A DNA stretch of 64,000 bases. Source: Leptospira venezuelensis (GTDB lineage Bacteria > Spirochaetota > Leptospiria > Leptospirales > Leptospiraceae). The notes under the pieces were generated by a model. That model was not told the origin of the DNA. It saw only the letters and a program-made list of their open reading frames with translations, and ran no database searches. Position numbers and translations under genes: made by a program. Below, in pieces: positions 26,922 through 37,177 of this stretch. The stretch spans positions 744,001 to 808,000 of the forward strand of contig NZ_NETS01000010.1 in NCBI RefSeq assembly GCF_002150035.1, read 5' to 3'. Positions within the stretch are counted from its first letter, which is position 1. Each line of letters opens with the position of its first letter.

Positions 26922-27626
26922 TTAAGCTGTTAAAAGAACTTCCATTAGAATATAAGTAACTAATGCGAAAATCACTCCGCTAGTAATTACTGCTTTAACG
27001 GTTTTGATCGGCTTAACAGTAGGCCCGTTTTGGTCCGCTCTTAAAGCATTCACTTCAAAGATCACAATCAAAAGTACGATGATTCCAAGGAAAACTCTCA
27101 ACTTATCAGGGCTATAATTGATAGGAAGGTTACGAGCCGCTCCCATCGCAAATAACATTGGAATAGAGAAAAAAGTGTTAGTTCTAGAAGCTACGAATGC
27201 ACGGTTTGCATTAGGAGCAGGATCCACAGTGGTCTCTCCTTTAGCTTTTGCGATCACAACTTTTTGATTCGGCCATATTACGAACCAAACGTTCGCCCAC
27301 ATTACCGTTCCGAAAAGTGCACCTACTAGAATTACTACTACCCATTGGGAATTATGCGGAATACCTTGAGCTCCGAGTGCAATTGCAATCATCGCAATAC
27401 CGGACAAGAAGGTAAACATTGCTCCCCAACGGAACCACCATAATGCGCGTGGAACTAATTTCTGAGTTGCGTTCTTCTTTGTTTCCGCATCGGTTTCGTT
27501 AAAGAAAGGACCTTGTACGAAGTTGAAGTAGTACAACATTCCAATCCAGGTCACCCCAGATAAAAAGTGAATATACTTAACTAAGTAATAAAGCCCGTTC
27601 GTGGTGGTAAACAGGGTTAATTCCAT
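26922..27626 (-). CDS. PuuD-type (urate hydroxylase N-terminal family) membrane protein
   Basis: 234 residues with six or seven hydrophobic helices. It matches the membrane domain of bacterial urate hydroxylase PuuD (KYIHFLSGVTWIGMLYYFNFVQGP at the start, cited by its ends KYIHFL...FNFVQGP; WFRWGAMFTFLSG; MWANVWFVIWPNQK). PuuD oxidises urate and passes electrons to cytochrome c. Start ATG 27626 has a strong GGAGG at 27631-27635. Urate specificity is uncertain, because this family is broader than characterised PuuD and no other purine-degradation gene is nearby. Confidence 0.7.
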   Translation of the reverse strand: MELTLFTTTNGLYYLVKYIHFLSGVTWIGMLYYFNFVQGPFFNETDAETKKNATQKLVPRALWWFRWGAMFTFLSGIAMIAIALGAQGIPHNSQWVVVILVGALFGTVMWANVWFVIWPNQKVVIAKAKGETTVDPAPNANRAFVASRTNTFFSIPMLFAMGAARNLPINYSPDKLRVFLGIIVLLIVIFEVNALRADQNGPTVKPIKTVKAVITSGVIFALVTYILMEVLLTA

Positions 27627-27682
27627 GATTCCTCCGAACACAGTTCTAAAAATATTATTCAGTCGTTAACCGAATCCGATTA

Positions 27683-27710
27683 GGATTATTTGTGAAAGAG
27701 GTCCAGTCAA
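27683..27710 (-). promoter_or_regulatory. candidate promoter of the PuuD/cytochrome operon
   Basis: On the minus strand, TTGACT (27705-27710) and TAATCC (27683-27688) are separated by 16 bp, about 60 bp upstream of the start. The -10 match is weak. Confidence 0.3.
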
Positions 27711-27743
27711 GCAGTTTTGGAAAGTTTCTAAATTGGTTTTACT

Positions 27744-27765
27744 AACTTCAAGTTTACTTGAAGTT
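27744..27765. repeat. perfect inverted repeat AACTTCAAGT-tt-ACTTGAAGTT
   Basis: A 10-bp perfect inverted repeat with a 2-bp spacer, between the stop of the lipoprotein gene at 27773 and the PuuD-type gene. It could be a terminator stem for the lipoprotein transcript, although no T tract follows, or an operator. Its form resembles MerR/SoxR-class operators (CTCAAGTT-AACTTGAG). Confidence 0.55.
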
Positions 27766-27772
27766 TTGAGGA

Positions 27773-28975
27773 TCATCTACCTCGTAAATCTAATACGATA
27801 CTTTTTCCGAGCTCAGTAAAAAAAGAAGGCTCATCATCTTCATCACTCGACTTGAAGGGAAGAAAACGATCTCTGAAAATTTCAGATTCAGTAGTAAGTA
27901 GAACCTTAGTTTTATTTCCGTTACGTTTAGTTCTATTTTCGAAACGTGTCCCTCCCTTACCGTCTGACCCTTCTACCAAAAGTTTAAAACTTCCTTCTGC
28001 GTATTCGTCCATATTTCCAGGAATGAAAAAGTTCACAGCTCCGGGAGGAAAGATAGAGAGAAATCTACCTCCAATAGTTGTTTCTGGGATTTTACTATAA
28101 TATCCAGTTACAATGTCTGTATTTCCGGAGCGACTGAACTTAAGGGTATATCCTAATCCTCGAATATCTATCTTTAATCCATATACATTGATAAACATGT
28201 ATGTCCTGAGATGTAAAGTCTTAGGAGAAGTCCAATATCCCTTTGAAGAATTTGGAATTCCTAATATAATTTTTTTGCCTTCATTATAAAATTCCCAACC
28301 CTTAGAAAAACCTCCAGGCTGGAACAACTGAAATCTAAAAGAAACCTGACCTAAACGTTTATTCCATTTTTTATAGGCGATAGGAAATTGTTCCTTCATT
28401 CTTTCTGAAAGTTTATACGTCAGAAAGAGTTCCCCATTCTCTTTTTTAATTTCACAGTCGAATTGATGGCATAAAAATTTTTGAAGAGAAGAATGCTCTA
28501 AAACATGATTAGGTTCCGACCTACGCAAATGTTCTATAGTCTCGTCTATCAATGGGAATACATCGAACACACTCACTTCGGGAGAAAGCATCTCGACTGA
28601 TCGAGTAATCTTGTATATTGGCTTTGTATAAAATTCTGTAGGTTCTGCTTTTACAAAAATAGAATAAGGACTTTCTGGAAAAACGGAAAGGGGAGAATCT
28701 GATAATTCCTTTCTAAAGCGACCGCCATTTTCACTTAAACGAAAGGAAAGAGCAAGATACCCATCCTTCTTATAAAATTTTTCCTCTGAATCCGCTTCTG
28801 GATTTCCGTATAAAATCCCGCGAACCGGGTCGTCATTAAATTCGGTTTGTATAAAGTCTTGGTATTTAAAATATTTTTCGAAATAGTCAGCAACATGCGG
28901 ATTCTTTCTTACACACCCCATCAGGGGAAGAATTAGAATTAACGAAAAGTAGGATGAAAAAACTTTTTGGCTCAT
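27773..28975 (-). CDS. predicted lipoprotein, unknown function
   Basis: 400 residues with a clear lipoprotein signal, LILILPLMGC (lipid-modified Cys21). The remainder is mostly beta-rich, with no family I recognise. It begins 1 bp after the stop of the redoxin-like gene, so the two are cotranscribed. Possibly a surface or periplasmic lipoprotein. Confidence 0.75.
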   Translation of the reverse strand: MSQKVFSSYFSLILILPLMGCVRKNPHVADYFEKYFKYQDFIQTEFNDDPVRGILYGNPEADSEEKFYKKDGYLALSFRLSENGGRFRKELSDSPLSVFPESPYSIFVKAEPTEFYTKPIYKITRSVEMLSPEVSVFDVFPLIDETIEHLRRSEPNHVLEHSSLQKFLCHQFDCEIKKENGELFLTYKLSERMKEQFPIAYKKWNKRLGQVSFRFQLFQPGGFSKGWEFYNEGKKIILGIPNSSKGYWTSPKTLHLRTYMFINVYGLKIDIRGLGYTLKFSRSGNTDIVTGYYSKIPETTIGGRFLSIFPPGAVNFFIPGNMDEYAEGSFKLLVEGSDGKGGTRFENRTKRNGNKTKVLLTTESEIFRDRFLPFKSSDEDDEPSFFTELGKSIVLDLRGR

Positions 28976-28976
28976 T

Positions 28977-29480
28977 TCATTTCCCGTTACGAACTAGCTT
29001 ATAAAGTTCAGAAACTTTAGCATCATCCACGGATTCAAAATATTCTTTGTGGATCAAAGTACCTTTAGGAGAATATACTCTTAAAAAAGATTTTCCTTCG
29101 GCTAAGCCGTTGGACAGGATCCCTTTCTTATCCAACAAAATACTTTCGTAATCTTTCTCCTTTTCTTGGAGAATGTAATCAAAAACTGCAGAAGGTGCAT
29201 TTTTCAAATTCAGATAAGCAGTGAAGATAACATGATCCTCATCTTTCAATAATGTCTGCATCTTCCAATAGATCTTGCGTCCGTGTTTTCTGCAAATAAT
29301 CACATCTTTAAAGCCGCAACCGAGTAAAAAGTAGGTATTTCCCTTTGCAGTTGAGGAACTAAAAACTTTTCCTTTTTGGTCTGACAATTTGAAATCCGGA
29401 AATTTCTCCTTTTCGTCGGCATTTAACCCAAAAGCAGAAAGAAGCAAAACAATTGAGATGACCCGGATCTTATACTTCAT
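28977..29480 (-). CDS. exported thioredoxin-fold-like protein
   Basis: 167 residues with a signal peptide ending near GLNADEK. The FPDFKLSDQKGKVFSSS start and the later FLRVYSPKGTLIHKEYF strand resemble AhpC/TlpA-type thioredoxin folds, but the usual CxxC is replaced by a looser LGCGFKDVIICR, so redox activity is doubtful. First gene of a pair with the lipoprotein at 27773. Confidence 0.6.
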   Translation of the reverse strand: MKYKIRVISIVLLLSAFGLNADEKEKFPDFKLSDQKGKVFSSSTAKGNTYFLLGCGFKDVIICRKHGRKIYWKMQTLLKDEDHVIFTAYLNLKNAPSAVFDYILQEKEKDYESILLDKKGILSNGLAEGKSFLRVYSPKGTLIHKEYFESVDDAKVSELYKLVRNGK

Positions 29481-29599
29481 GTGTTAGAATTTACTATTTG
29501 AATAAGATTAAATTCGGATTACAAAACCGAGTAAACAATCAGACAGGAGAAGGTTCTATATGTTCCCCAAATTTTAGAAGAATGGATGAAAATTGGAAA

Positions 29600-31765
29600 T
29601 TATTTTCTATGAAGCCTGAAAATCCCATCCCAGTCTCCAGGAGGAGTTTGACCGAGAATCATTTTGGTTCTTTTAGCATACAGTTTTACTATATTGTCCG
29701 TTGGCTTTTCTTTATATAATTCCTTAAAGATAGAAAAGGCATTCTTGAATTGACCGGCTTTATAAAGAGCAATCCCTTCATTCAGTTTCATTTTCGAGCC
29801 TTCTTTCCAATCCACAGATTCGGGTTCGTCTGCTTGAAAAACTTCGTATAGAATTACTGGTTGAGTTTTACCTTTCACAATCACAGTATCGATCTCTCTG
29901 GCCATTACATCCGAAAGTAAGTTCAAGCGTAAGAAAGTATGATGAGTTACCAGGATTTTACTCTTATAAAATCCGGAAAGACTTTGTACACGAGAAGATA
30001 AGTTAACCGTGTCTCCTACAACAGTAGTATCAATTCTTCTTTCGCTACCTACTGTTCCTAATATCAAAGGACCTGTATTCACACCGATTCCTAAGTCTGC
30101 ACCGATACCGATCCCATCATTCAGAGATTCTACATAACGGACCATATCAATCGCAGACTGAAGAGCATTATCTGCAGAATTAAAGTTCTCCTTCTCCGCT
30201 CTATCACTATGATCGGAGAATAATGCCATAATCGCATCTCCGATATACTTATCCACGAAACCCGCATTCTTGAAGATAATATCCTCGAAAGCGGAGAAGT
30301 ATCTGTTTAAATATTTGATATTCTCATCAGGACTCAACTTTTCAGAGACAGTCGTATAACCTCTAAGATCCGCGAAGAATACAGACATTGTTTTTTCTTT
30401 AGAGTCACCAATTTTGATCTCAACAGGACTCTCTCTATCCAAAATAGAAATAAATTCTGAAGGAACGAATCTGTAGAATGCGTCCCTCTGTTTTGAGATC
30501 TCCAAATTGAGAGCCTGAGATTGTTTGTACAAACTCACGTATCTGGAAACCAAAAGGCTGATAATCACAAGAATGAATACTGAGAAAGAGATCTTAAAGA
30601 AAGGATAATGGAACCCTGCAATCTTTGTCATCGCATCGATTGTATCCCATAGTCCAAAAAGACCGCAGACCCCAATCCCTACTGCTAGTTTAATTGAGTC
30701 TGGTTTTTTTAAACGGATCGCATTTGCAGAGAAGAAGATCACGTACAAAAGCATCAAAAATAGGAGGATTTGAAAAACTGTCAAATTCGGAAGGACGTAT
30801 TTGTAAGGGAGAACCCAATTCGTTACGAACAAAATACCACTCAAAACACAGAAGGTCCGAATGATCCAAAACTTACCTTCTTTTTGATAAAAGAAATCTT
30901 TCGCAAAAAGCATAAAAATAGGCACCATAGGAATGAGTGCTGAGATTTCTCCTCGAAAGAAAAATTCAGTATCTGGGCCGCCAGCGAAGTTTATAAATTT
31001 ATTATATATATGAAAAGTGGTAAAATAGAAGTATACGGAAGAGAATAGTGAGAAGAGACCAAAATATAAATAATAAATATCCTGCTTTCTGGTCACGAAG
31101 AAGAGAACATGATAAAAGCCGAATATAAAATAAATCCCGAAAAGGAATATATCAAAGTATTCTGAGCTAGAATTGTAGATTTCTTCTAAGGAGGAGATCC
31201 TGAAATTTTTTGGATGATAAAAGCCGAAGTGGTCATTTGCTTTTATAGGATTGCTATCCGCCATTCCCATAAACCGTATTTTCAGATCGTTTTTGCCTGA
31301 TTTTAAGATTCCAAATTGCAGAGGGATGATAAGACCTTTTACAGAACGGTTTTTAGTCAGATGTCCGTCAGTCGGTTCATACCATTCTTCTCTTACTAAA
31401 ATTCCATTCAGGAAAATTTTCCAGTTCTCTCCTATATCTGAAATATAGAGGCCGGCAGGTGTCTTAAGAAGTTCATCCGATTTATCTAAATCGAATTCTG
31501 TTTTAATCTCAACTTGATGAAGACCTGAATCTATTGGGATCTGGAATAGACTATTAAATGTCCAAGGTAAATTCGGAAGAGGAGTCCAATCTTCGGAAAC
31601 AGATTCTTGTTTTTTATTTTTTTGTTCTGTTTTCTTTTCGTTCGGAGTTTCAGTTATTAGTCTTCCGGCCCATTCTAGTTCAGAAAAATCAATTTTACGG
31701 ACCGGTTTGGTTTCCGCGACACAACCAAACTGAGCAACCAATAAGGTTACACAGATCCAAAACAC
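29600..31765 (-). CDS. 7TMR-DISM receptor adenylate/guanylate cyclase (class III)
   Basis: 721 residues. A signal segment ends in the lipobox-like VAQFGC (Cys15), then an extracellular jelly-roll (7TMR-DISMED-like) to about 185, seven membrane helices to about 410, a coiled linker, and a class III cyclase domain: FFADLRGYT and DKYIGDAIMA carry the metal aspartates, GDTVNLSSR the transition-state residues. A short TPR-like tail ends it. It should make cAMP in response to a periplasmic signal. The first usable start is GTG 31765; the frame continues back to the fliG stop with only CTG or ATA codons, so the N-terminus is uncertain. Confidence 0.85.
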   Translation of the reverse strand: MFWICVTLLVAQFGCVAETKPVRKIDFSELEWAGRLITETPNEKKTEQKNKKQESVSEDWTPLPNLPWTFNSLFQIPIDSGLHQVEIKTEFDLDKSDELLKTPAGLYISDIGENWKIFLNGILVREEWYEPTDGHLTKNRSVKGLIIPLQFGILKSGKNDLKIRFMGMADSNPIKANDHFGFYHPKNFRISSLEEIYNSSSEYFDIFLFGIYFIFGFYHVLFFVTRKQDIYYLYFGLFSLFSSVYFYFTTFHIYNKFINFAGGPDTEFFFRGEISALIPMVPIFMLFAKDFFYQKEGKFWIIRTFCVLSGILFVTNWVLPYKYVLPNLTVFQILLFLMLLYVIFFSANAIRLKKPDSIKLAVGIGVCGLFGLWDTIDAMTKIAGFHYPFFKISFSVFILVIISLLVSRYVSLYKQSQALNLEISKQRDAFYRFVPSEFISILDRESPVEIKIGDSKEKTMSVFFADLRGYTTVSEKLSPDENIKYLNRYFSAFEDIIFKNAGFVDKYIGDAIMALFSDHSDRAEKENFNSADNALQSAIDMVRYVESLNDGIGIGADLGIGVNTGPLILGTVGSERRIDTTVVGDTVNLSSRVQSLSGFYKSKILVTHHTFLRLNLLSDVMAREIDTVIVKGKTQPVILYEVFQADEPESVDWKEGSKMKLNEGIALYKAGQFKNAFSIFKELYKEKPTDNIVKLYAKRTKMILGQTPPGDWDGIFRLHRK

Positions 31766-31801
31766 AAATCGTTTGTGAGATATATGGTCCAGGTTCGGAC
31801 C

Positions 31802-32815
<1,014 letters not shown>

Positions 32816-32948
32816 TTTGAGCGCGTCCTAAGGAATACTATCGGCAAAACTTTCCATTTTCAAGGTAAAGTTTTTTTGTCGGTTCCTACTTGCAAAGACG
32901 ACATAAATTCCGAATTTGGGAAGAGAAAGCTTTGTAGGAGATCCAACC

Positions 32949-33311
32949 GTGAAGTTAAAAGTTTACGAATACAAAAACTGCAGCACATGCAGAAACGCCT
33001 TAAAATTCTTGGAAGGTAAGAAGATCGACTTCGACAAGAAGGCAATCCGGGAAACCCCGCCGACCAAGGCGGAACTCAAAAAAATGCTGGGTTATGTAGG
33101 CGGTGACTCAAAAAAATTATTCAACACTTCCGGCGGAGATTATAAGGAACTAGGACTCAAAGACAAACTTTCCAAAATGAGCCTCGATGAGCAGTTCGAA
33201 CTACTTTCCGGGAATGGAAACCTCGTAAAAAGACCTTTTGTATTGGGAGAAAATTTCGGACTCGTAGGCTTTAAAGAAGAAGAATGGAAGGCCACTCTAA
33301 AAACTAAATAG
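32949..33311 (+). CDS. Spx/ArsC-family (YffB-like) thioredoxin-fold protein
   Basis: About 120 residues. GTG 32949 follows AGGAG (32936-32940), and translation from there gives KLKVYEYKNCSTCRNALKFL, the ArsC/Spx beginning with a CxxC pair. LKRPFV-type RPF near residue 95 fits the family proline loop. Arsenate reductase activity is not implied: YffB-like and Spx-like members differ in function. Confidence 0.75.
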   Translation: MKLKVYEYKNCSTCRNALKFLEGKKIDFDKKAIRETPPTKAELKKMLGYVGGDSKKLFNTSGGDYKELGLKDKLSKMSLDEQFELLSGNGNLVKRPFVLGENFGLVGFKEEEWKATLKTK

Positions 33312-33319
33312 GCCTTCCA
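33285..33319. terminator. hairpin across the end of the Spx/ArsC-like gene
   Basis: TGGAAGGCC (33285-33293) and GGCCTTCCA (33311-33319) form a perfect 9-bp stem with a 17-base loop, spanning the stop codon and lying between two convergent genes. A bidirectional terminator is likely, though T tracts are weak. Confidence 0.5.
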
Positions 33320-33325
33320 GATAGA

Positions 33326-34315
33326 TTATCTTCCTACGGAACCCATGCTAGTAGCCGGATAACGTAGTCCGGCAGCTACATCTTTAGGAGCTACTGAATT
33401 GATCCTATCTAAATCTTCTTTAGATAGTTTGATCGAACTTCCGCCAATATTCTCTTCCAAATACTTGCGTCTTTTGGTTCCAGCGATCGGAACTATATCT
33501 TGTCCCTGAGCAAGAACCCATGCCAAAGCAAGTTGTCCCGCAGTAACAGATTTTTCGTTAGCGATCTCTTTGATCTTAGCGACAAGTTCTAAATTCTTTT
33601 GGAAATTCTCTCCTTGGAAACGAGGTGAGTTTCTTCTAAAATCATTTGGATCCAGATCTTCGAATTTCTGGATCTGTCCTGTTAAAAATCCTCTGCCCAG
33701 TGGACTATAAGCCACGAAACCGATTCCAAGATCTCTGCAAGTTTGCAAGATGCCATCTTCAGGATCTCTAGTCCAAAGAGAATATTCAGTCTGTAATGCA
33801 GAGATAGGATGAACTTTAGCAGCTCTTTTGATTGTATCGATCCCAGCTTCGGAAAGTCCTATGTATTTTACTTTTCCCTGTTTTACTAAATCCGCCATTG
33901 CACCTACAGTTTCTTCGATCGGAGTATCTGGATCTACTCTGTGTTGGTAATATAGATCGATAGTATCCACTCCTAAACGTTTTAAACTTCCTTCGCAGGC
34001 TGCTTTTACATATTCAGGTTTTCCGTTGTATCCTCTTTTATAAGGATCGTTTGGATCTCTTACTATCCCAAACTTAGTGGCAATTACCAACTTATCTCTT
34101 TTACCTTTGATCGCTTTTCCTAAAAGTTCTTCATTTATATGAGGGCCATACATGTCGGCCGTGTCGAATAGTGTAATTCCGAGTTCGATCGCACGATGTA
34201 TGGTTGCGATAGATTCCGCATCATCAGTTTTTCCATAAAAATCAGACATTCCCATACAACCCAATCCTTGTTCGGATACGAGCGGGCCTATCTTTCCCAA
34301 TTGTCTATTTTGCAT
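33326..34315 (-). CDS. aldo/keto reductase
   Basis: 329 residues, NADPH-dependent carbonyl reductase of the AKR13/YajO-like group. Signatures: GLGCMGMSDFYG, the catalytic tetrad in FDTADMYG, KFGIV, and QHRVDPDTPIEETV, plus the cofactor segment PIAGTKRRKYLEEN. It lies 15 bp after the YciO-like gene in the operon lipoprotein-SDR-YciO-AKR. Physiological substrate unknown. Confidence 0.92.
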   Translation of the reverse strand: MQNRQLGKIGPLVSEQGLGCMGMSDFYGKTDDAESIATIHRAIELGITLFDTADMYGPHINEELLGKAIKGKRDKLVIATKFGIVRDPNDPYKRGYNGKPEYVKAACEGSLKRLGVDTIDLYYQHRVDPDTPIEETVGAMADLVKQGKVKYIGLSEAGIDTIKRAAKVHPISALQTEYSLWTRDPEDGILQTCRDLGIGFVAYSPLGRGFLTGQIQKFEDLDPNDFRRNSPRFQGENFQKNLELVAKIKEIANEKSVTAGQLALAWVLAQGQDIVPIAGTKRRKYLEENIGGSSIKLSKEDLDRINSVAPKDVAAGLRYPATSMGSVGR

Positions 34316-34330
34316 GATTGTCTCCAGAGG

Positions 34331-34948
34331 TTAAAGTGAGTTAATCTTTTCCATCCCCTTGCCCTCTCTTAAGATGGAAATTCCATCGCCGGTGCAATCC
34401 AGAATGGTAGATAATTCGAGTTCTAGAATTCCTCCATCTATAATCCCATCTACTTTGGTACCATATTCTTTTTCGATCATGTCCACATCGGTCACGAACT
34501 CATCTTTAAAAAATACGGAAGTAGAAGTAAGAGGATTTGGATGAAGCTCCATCAAAGCCTGCAGATATTTTGAATCAGGAATTCTTATACCTATATTCTT
34601 ATCTTTTTGATTCGAGAAAGAAACTCTAGGAAGATGTTTATTCGCTTTAACCACGAACGTATAAGGTCCAGGAGTGATTCTTTTCATCAAACGGAACGCT
34701 TCGTTGGAGAGTTGTTCCATATAATTGGACGCAGTAGAAATATCCGCGCAGAGTAAGGAAAGAGGTTGGTTCTTAGAAATGTTTTTTAGTTTGTATAATT
34801 TTTCGACTCCAGCATGTGACTGAGAGTCTGCAATTAAACCGTAAACTGTATCGGTAGGAAATACATACACCCCTCCCTCGGATAATTTTTTGGAAATTTG
34901 TCCGAGGATCCTTTTCTCAGGATTTTGGGGATGTAATTCTAATATCAT
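34331..34948 (-). CDS. YciO/Sua5/YrdC-family protein (L-threonylcarbamoyladenylate synthase-like)
   Basis: 205 residues with the nucleotide/tRNA-modification core: VYVFPTDTVYGL, KLKNISKNQPLSLLC, ITPGPYTFVVKA and the PLTSTS end. Length and sequence fit the YciO branch more than full-length Sua5 or TsaC. It would supply the threonylcarbamoyl-AMP used by TsaB/D/E if active, which is inference. Its ATG overlaps the SDR stop by 4 bp. Confidence 0.85.
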   Translation of the reverse strand: MILELHPQNPEKRILGQISKKLSEGGVYVFPTDTVYGLIADSQSHAGVEKLYKLKNISKNQPLSLLCADISTASNYMEQLSNEAFRLMKRITPGPYTFVVKANKHLPRVSFSNQKDKNIGIRIPDSKYLQALMELHPNPLTSTSVFFKDEFVTDVDMIEKEYGTKVDGIIDGGILELELSTILDCTGDGISILREGKGMEKINSL

Positions 34949-35688
34949 ATACCGGAAGTAACACCTCCGTCCACGACGATAGTCTGACCAGTAACGTAAG
35001 CTGCCGCATCCGAAGCTAAGAAGACTGCAGCGCCAGCAAGATCTTCCGGTCTGCCTAATCTAGACATTGGGATCCTTGCTTTCATTTGCTCCAATACTTC
35101 GGGTCTTTCCTTGATCATTTCCGTCATGTCCGTATCTATAAATCCCGGACAGATCGCGTTCACTCTGTATCCGGAACCTGCCCATTCCACCGCGAGGGCC
35201 TTGGTCATATTAATTACTGCACCTTTTGTTCCACAATAAACGGACGCAAATTTAGTACCGACCATACCTAGGACTGAGGCGATATTGATAATGTTCCCGC
35301 CTTTTTTCTTATGTATTTTATAGTATGCCTGACTTGCACGAAACACTCCCACAAAATTGGTTTGTGTCACGTTTTGTATGTCTTCTTCTTTAAAAAAACC
35401 TGCAGGGAGATTGGTAGCTACTCCTGCGTTATTTACAAGCACATCCAACTTACCATGTTTTTTACTCAATGTTTCGATAACAGAATCCATTGCTCCCGGT
35501 TGGCGAATATCCGCCGCGAATGCCTCGATTCCGCTACCTTCTAAACGTTTGATGGACTCCGCGGAAGACCCAGTTCCATACACTGTTGCACCTGCATCCA
35601 AAAATCCTTGAGCGATCTGTCTTCCGATCCCCCTCGTAGCTCCCGTTACTAATACAGATTTGCCAGTTAAATCGAATACGTTTTTCAA
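34945..35688 (-). CDS. short-chain dehydrogenase/reductase (FabG-like)
   Basis: 247 residues with TGATRGIG at the cofactor site, NNAG, the catalytic serine in IASVLG, the YCGTK tyrosine-lysine pair and PGFIDTDM. It reduces a keto-acyl or similar carbonyl. The start is TTG 35688 with a strong GGGAGGAG just upstream. It overlaps the lipoprotein stop and the YciO start. Confidence 0.88.
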   Translation of the reverse strand: MKNVFDLTGKSVLVTGATRGIGRQIAQGFLDAGATVYGTGSSAESIKRLEGSGIEAFAADIRQPGAMDSVIETLSKKHGKLDVLVNNAGVATNLPAGFFKEEDIQNVTQTNFVGVFRASQAYYKIHKKKGGNIINIASVLGMVGTKFASVYCGTKGAVINMTKALAVEWAGSGYRVNAICPGFIDTDMTEMIKERPEVLEQMKARIPMSRLGRPEDLAGAAVFLASDAAAYVTGQTIVVDGGVTSGI

Positions 35689-36188
35689 AATTCTCCTCCC
35701 TTTTCATTGGTTTTAGGTTCCGAATAATACACTTTAGGTTTGTTGCCATTTTGCAAAACACCACAAGGGTGCTTGGATTTGTCTTTGTCGGATCTTCTAC
35801 CTGCGGAAATATCATATCTTTCGAATAGTTTTTTAGAATCTATTCTCATGTTGTTCCCATAATCCGTATTGGTTGCTTTGATCTTCTCTTTTTTCTTAGG
35901 AACAGGTTCCGTAGGATCATTAGGTTCCTTTTCTTGTTTCGCTTCTTCTTCTATTTTATAATCGTTCTTTAAAACTCCACGATCTATATAATGAGAATAT
36001 CCTTCGTATTCTTCATGAAATGGATCGCAGTCGGAAAGATCCGGAGTTACAACTATCTTGTCACAGAATAGATCGAACCAATCGCAAGTGTTCTCGAATG
36101 TATGGTTCTTGAAGTTTTGTAAATTGAAACCTCGGCAAGAAACAGAGAAAAGAAAGAATAGAAGGAAGATAATTTTAGAAAATTTCAT
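35685..36188 (-). CDS. predicted small lipoprotein
   Basis: 167 residues with the lipobox LFSVSC (Cys18) after a hydrophobic signal. The mature part is charged and rich in lysine/glutamate (KQEKEPNDPTEPVPKKKE), probably flexible. Unknown family. First gene of the operon with the SDR, YciO-like and aldo/keto reductase genes. Confidence 0.7.
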   Translation of the reverse strand: MKFSKIIFLLFFLFSVSCRGFNLQNFKNHTFENTCDWFDLFCDKIVVTPDLSDCDPFHEEYEGYSHYIDRGVLKNDYKIEEEAKQEKEPNDPTEPVPKKKEKIKATNTDYGNNMRIDSKKLFERYDISAGRRSDKDKSKHPCGVLQNGNKPKVYYSEPKTNEKGGEF

Positions 36189-36226
36189 ATTCTATTCTAA
36201 CTTTCGGAAAAAATCCTGAAAGGCCC

Positions 36227-37126
36227 TTACTTTTTACCGTCGCCGCTTACAGGTGGATTAGCTGTGCCTGCGTTGTTTTTACCATCGCCCGGTTTTTTTC
36301 CAGTCCGAGATTGGTAAACGCTTAGGATTGCTTGTTTTTCTTTTTGGCGATTTTTCTCTTCTGATTCGTTCAATACTTCCAAACAATCGTCCCAGTATTT
36401 TACCTCTTCGGGAGTTAAATAGTCTGTTTCTAAAACTTTGTTCTTAGTAAGTTTCTCTTCCGATTCCAGCTTTCCTTCTTTGGATTTTTCTAGAAGAATC
36501 TTTGCTTTATAAAGTTGTAGGAGGCCTTGTTTTGCAAAATATAAATTTTGTCCTTGGTTTCCTATTTCTCTTTCTAACTTCGCTGCCTGCCAAGTATCTC
36601 TATAGATCTGAAGATGTTTTTCCATTACAGGAATATACTGTTTGCCTGGTGCGTCTGTATTTAGTTTCAGATCTACAACCTTAGGTTGGATATCCTTCTC
36701 CAATGCGTCTGAACGATTGAACACTTCTTTTGCTTGAGCTTCCGCAAGTTGATCCAGTTTTGTTTTTAAAGTTTGAAATTGATTTCCGGCAGGTTCCCAT
36801 TCACCTCTTTGAAAAGAAGATTCTGCTTTCGAATAATCTGCGAGACAAGCGTCCCAATCTGCCTTCTTCCCAAAATTTAAAAGACTAGTTCTAAGATATC
36901 TTAAGGAAATCCAAGATTTTTTACGCAAAGAATACGCTTTGGATTTAGGATCTATATTCAAGTTAGTCGGTTTGGTCTCCGGACTATCATTCGGAGCAAC
37001 TTTCTTAGCTTCTTGGGAATAAGAAGAAGTGAAAGCCGCAAGCGAGATAAGAATTACCGATATTAGGGTTCGTATGGAGATGAATGATCTAAGAAATAAA
37101 TTCATTGGTTTGATCCGTGCGAACAT
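36227..37126 (-). CDS. exported helical protein of unknown function
   Basis: 299 residues with a signal peptide whose hydrophobic core is ISVILISLAAFTSSYSQ. The remainder is long amphipathic helices (residues about 55-270) rich in K, E, Q and W, with a low-complexity glycine/proline end. Another ATG at 37105 (after MFARIKP) would shorten the signal n-region; ribosome-binding sites do not decide. No family recognised. Confidence 0.65.
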   Translation of the reverse strand: MFARIKPMNLFLRSFISIRTLISVILISLAAFTSSYSQEAKKVAPNDSPETKPTNLNIDPKSKAYSLRKKSWISLRYLRTSLLNFGKKADWDACLADYSKAESSFQRGEWEPAGNQFQTLKTKLDQLAEAQAKEVFNRSDALEKDIQPKVVDLKLNTDAPGKQYIPVMEKHLQIYRDTWQAAKLEREIGNQGQNLYFAKQGLLQLYKAKILLEKSKEGKLESEEKLTKNKVLETDYLTPEEVKYWDDCLEVLNESEEKNRQKEKQAILSVYQSRTGKKPGDGKNNAGTANPPVSGDGKK

Positions 37127-37177
37127 TGATACCGGGAAAAGGAGTGTCTGGCAAGGCTTTTCTTTCAGAATGGATAT

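Noticed and set aside
29498..29719. A 73-codon plus-strand frame
   Set aside because: It overlaps the end of the cyclase gene antisense and has no supporting signal.
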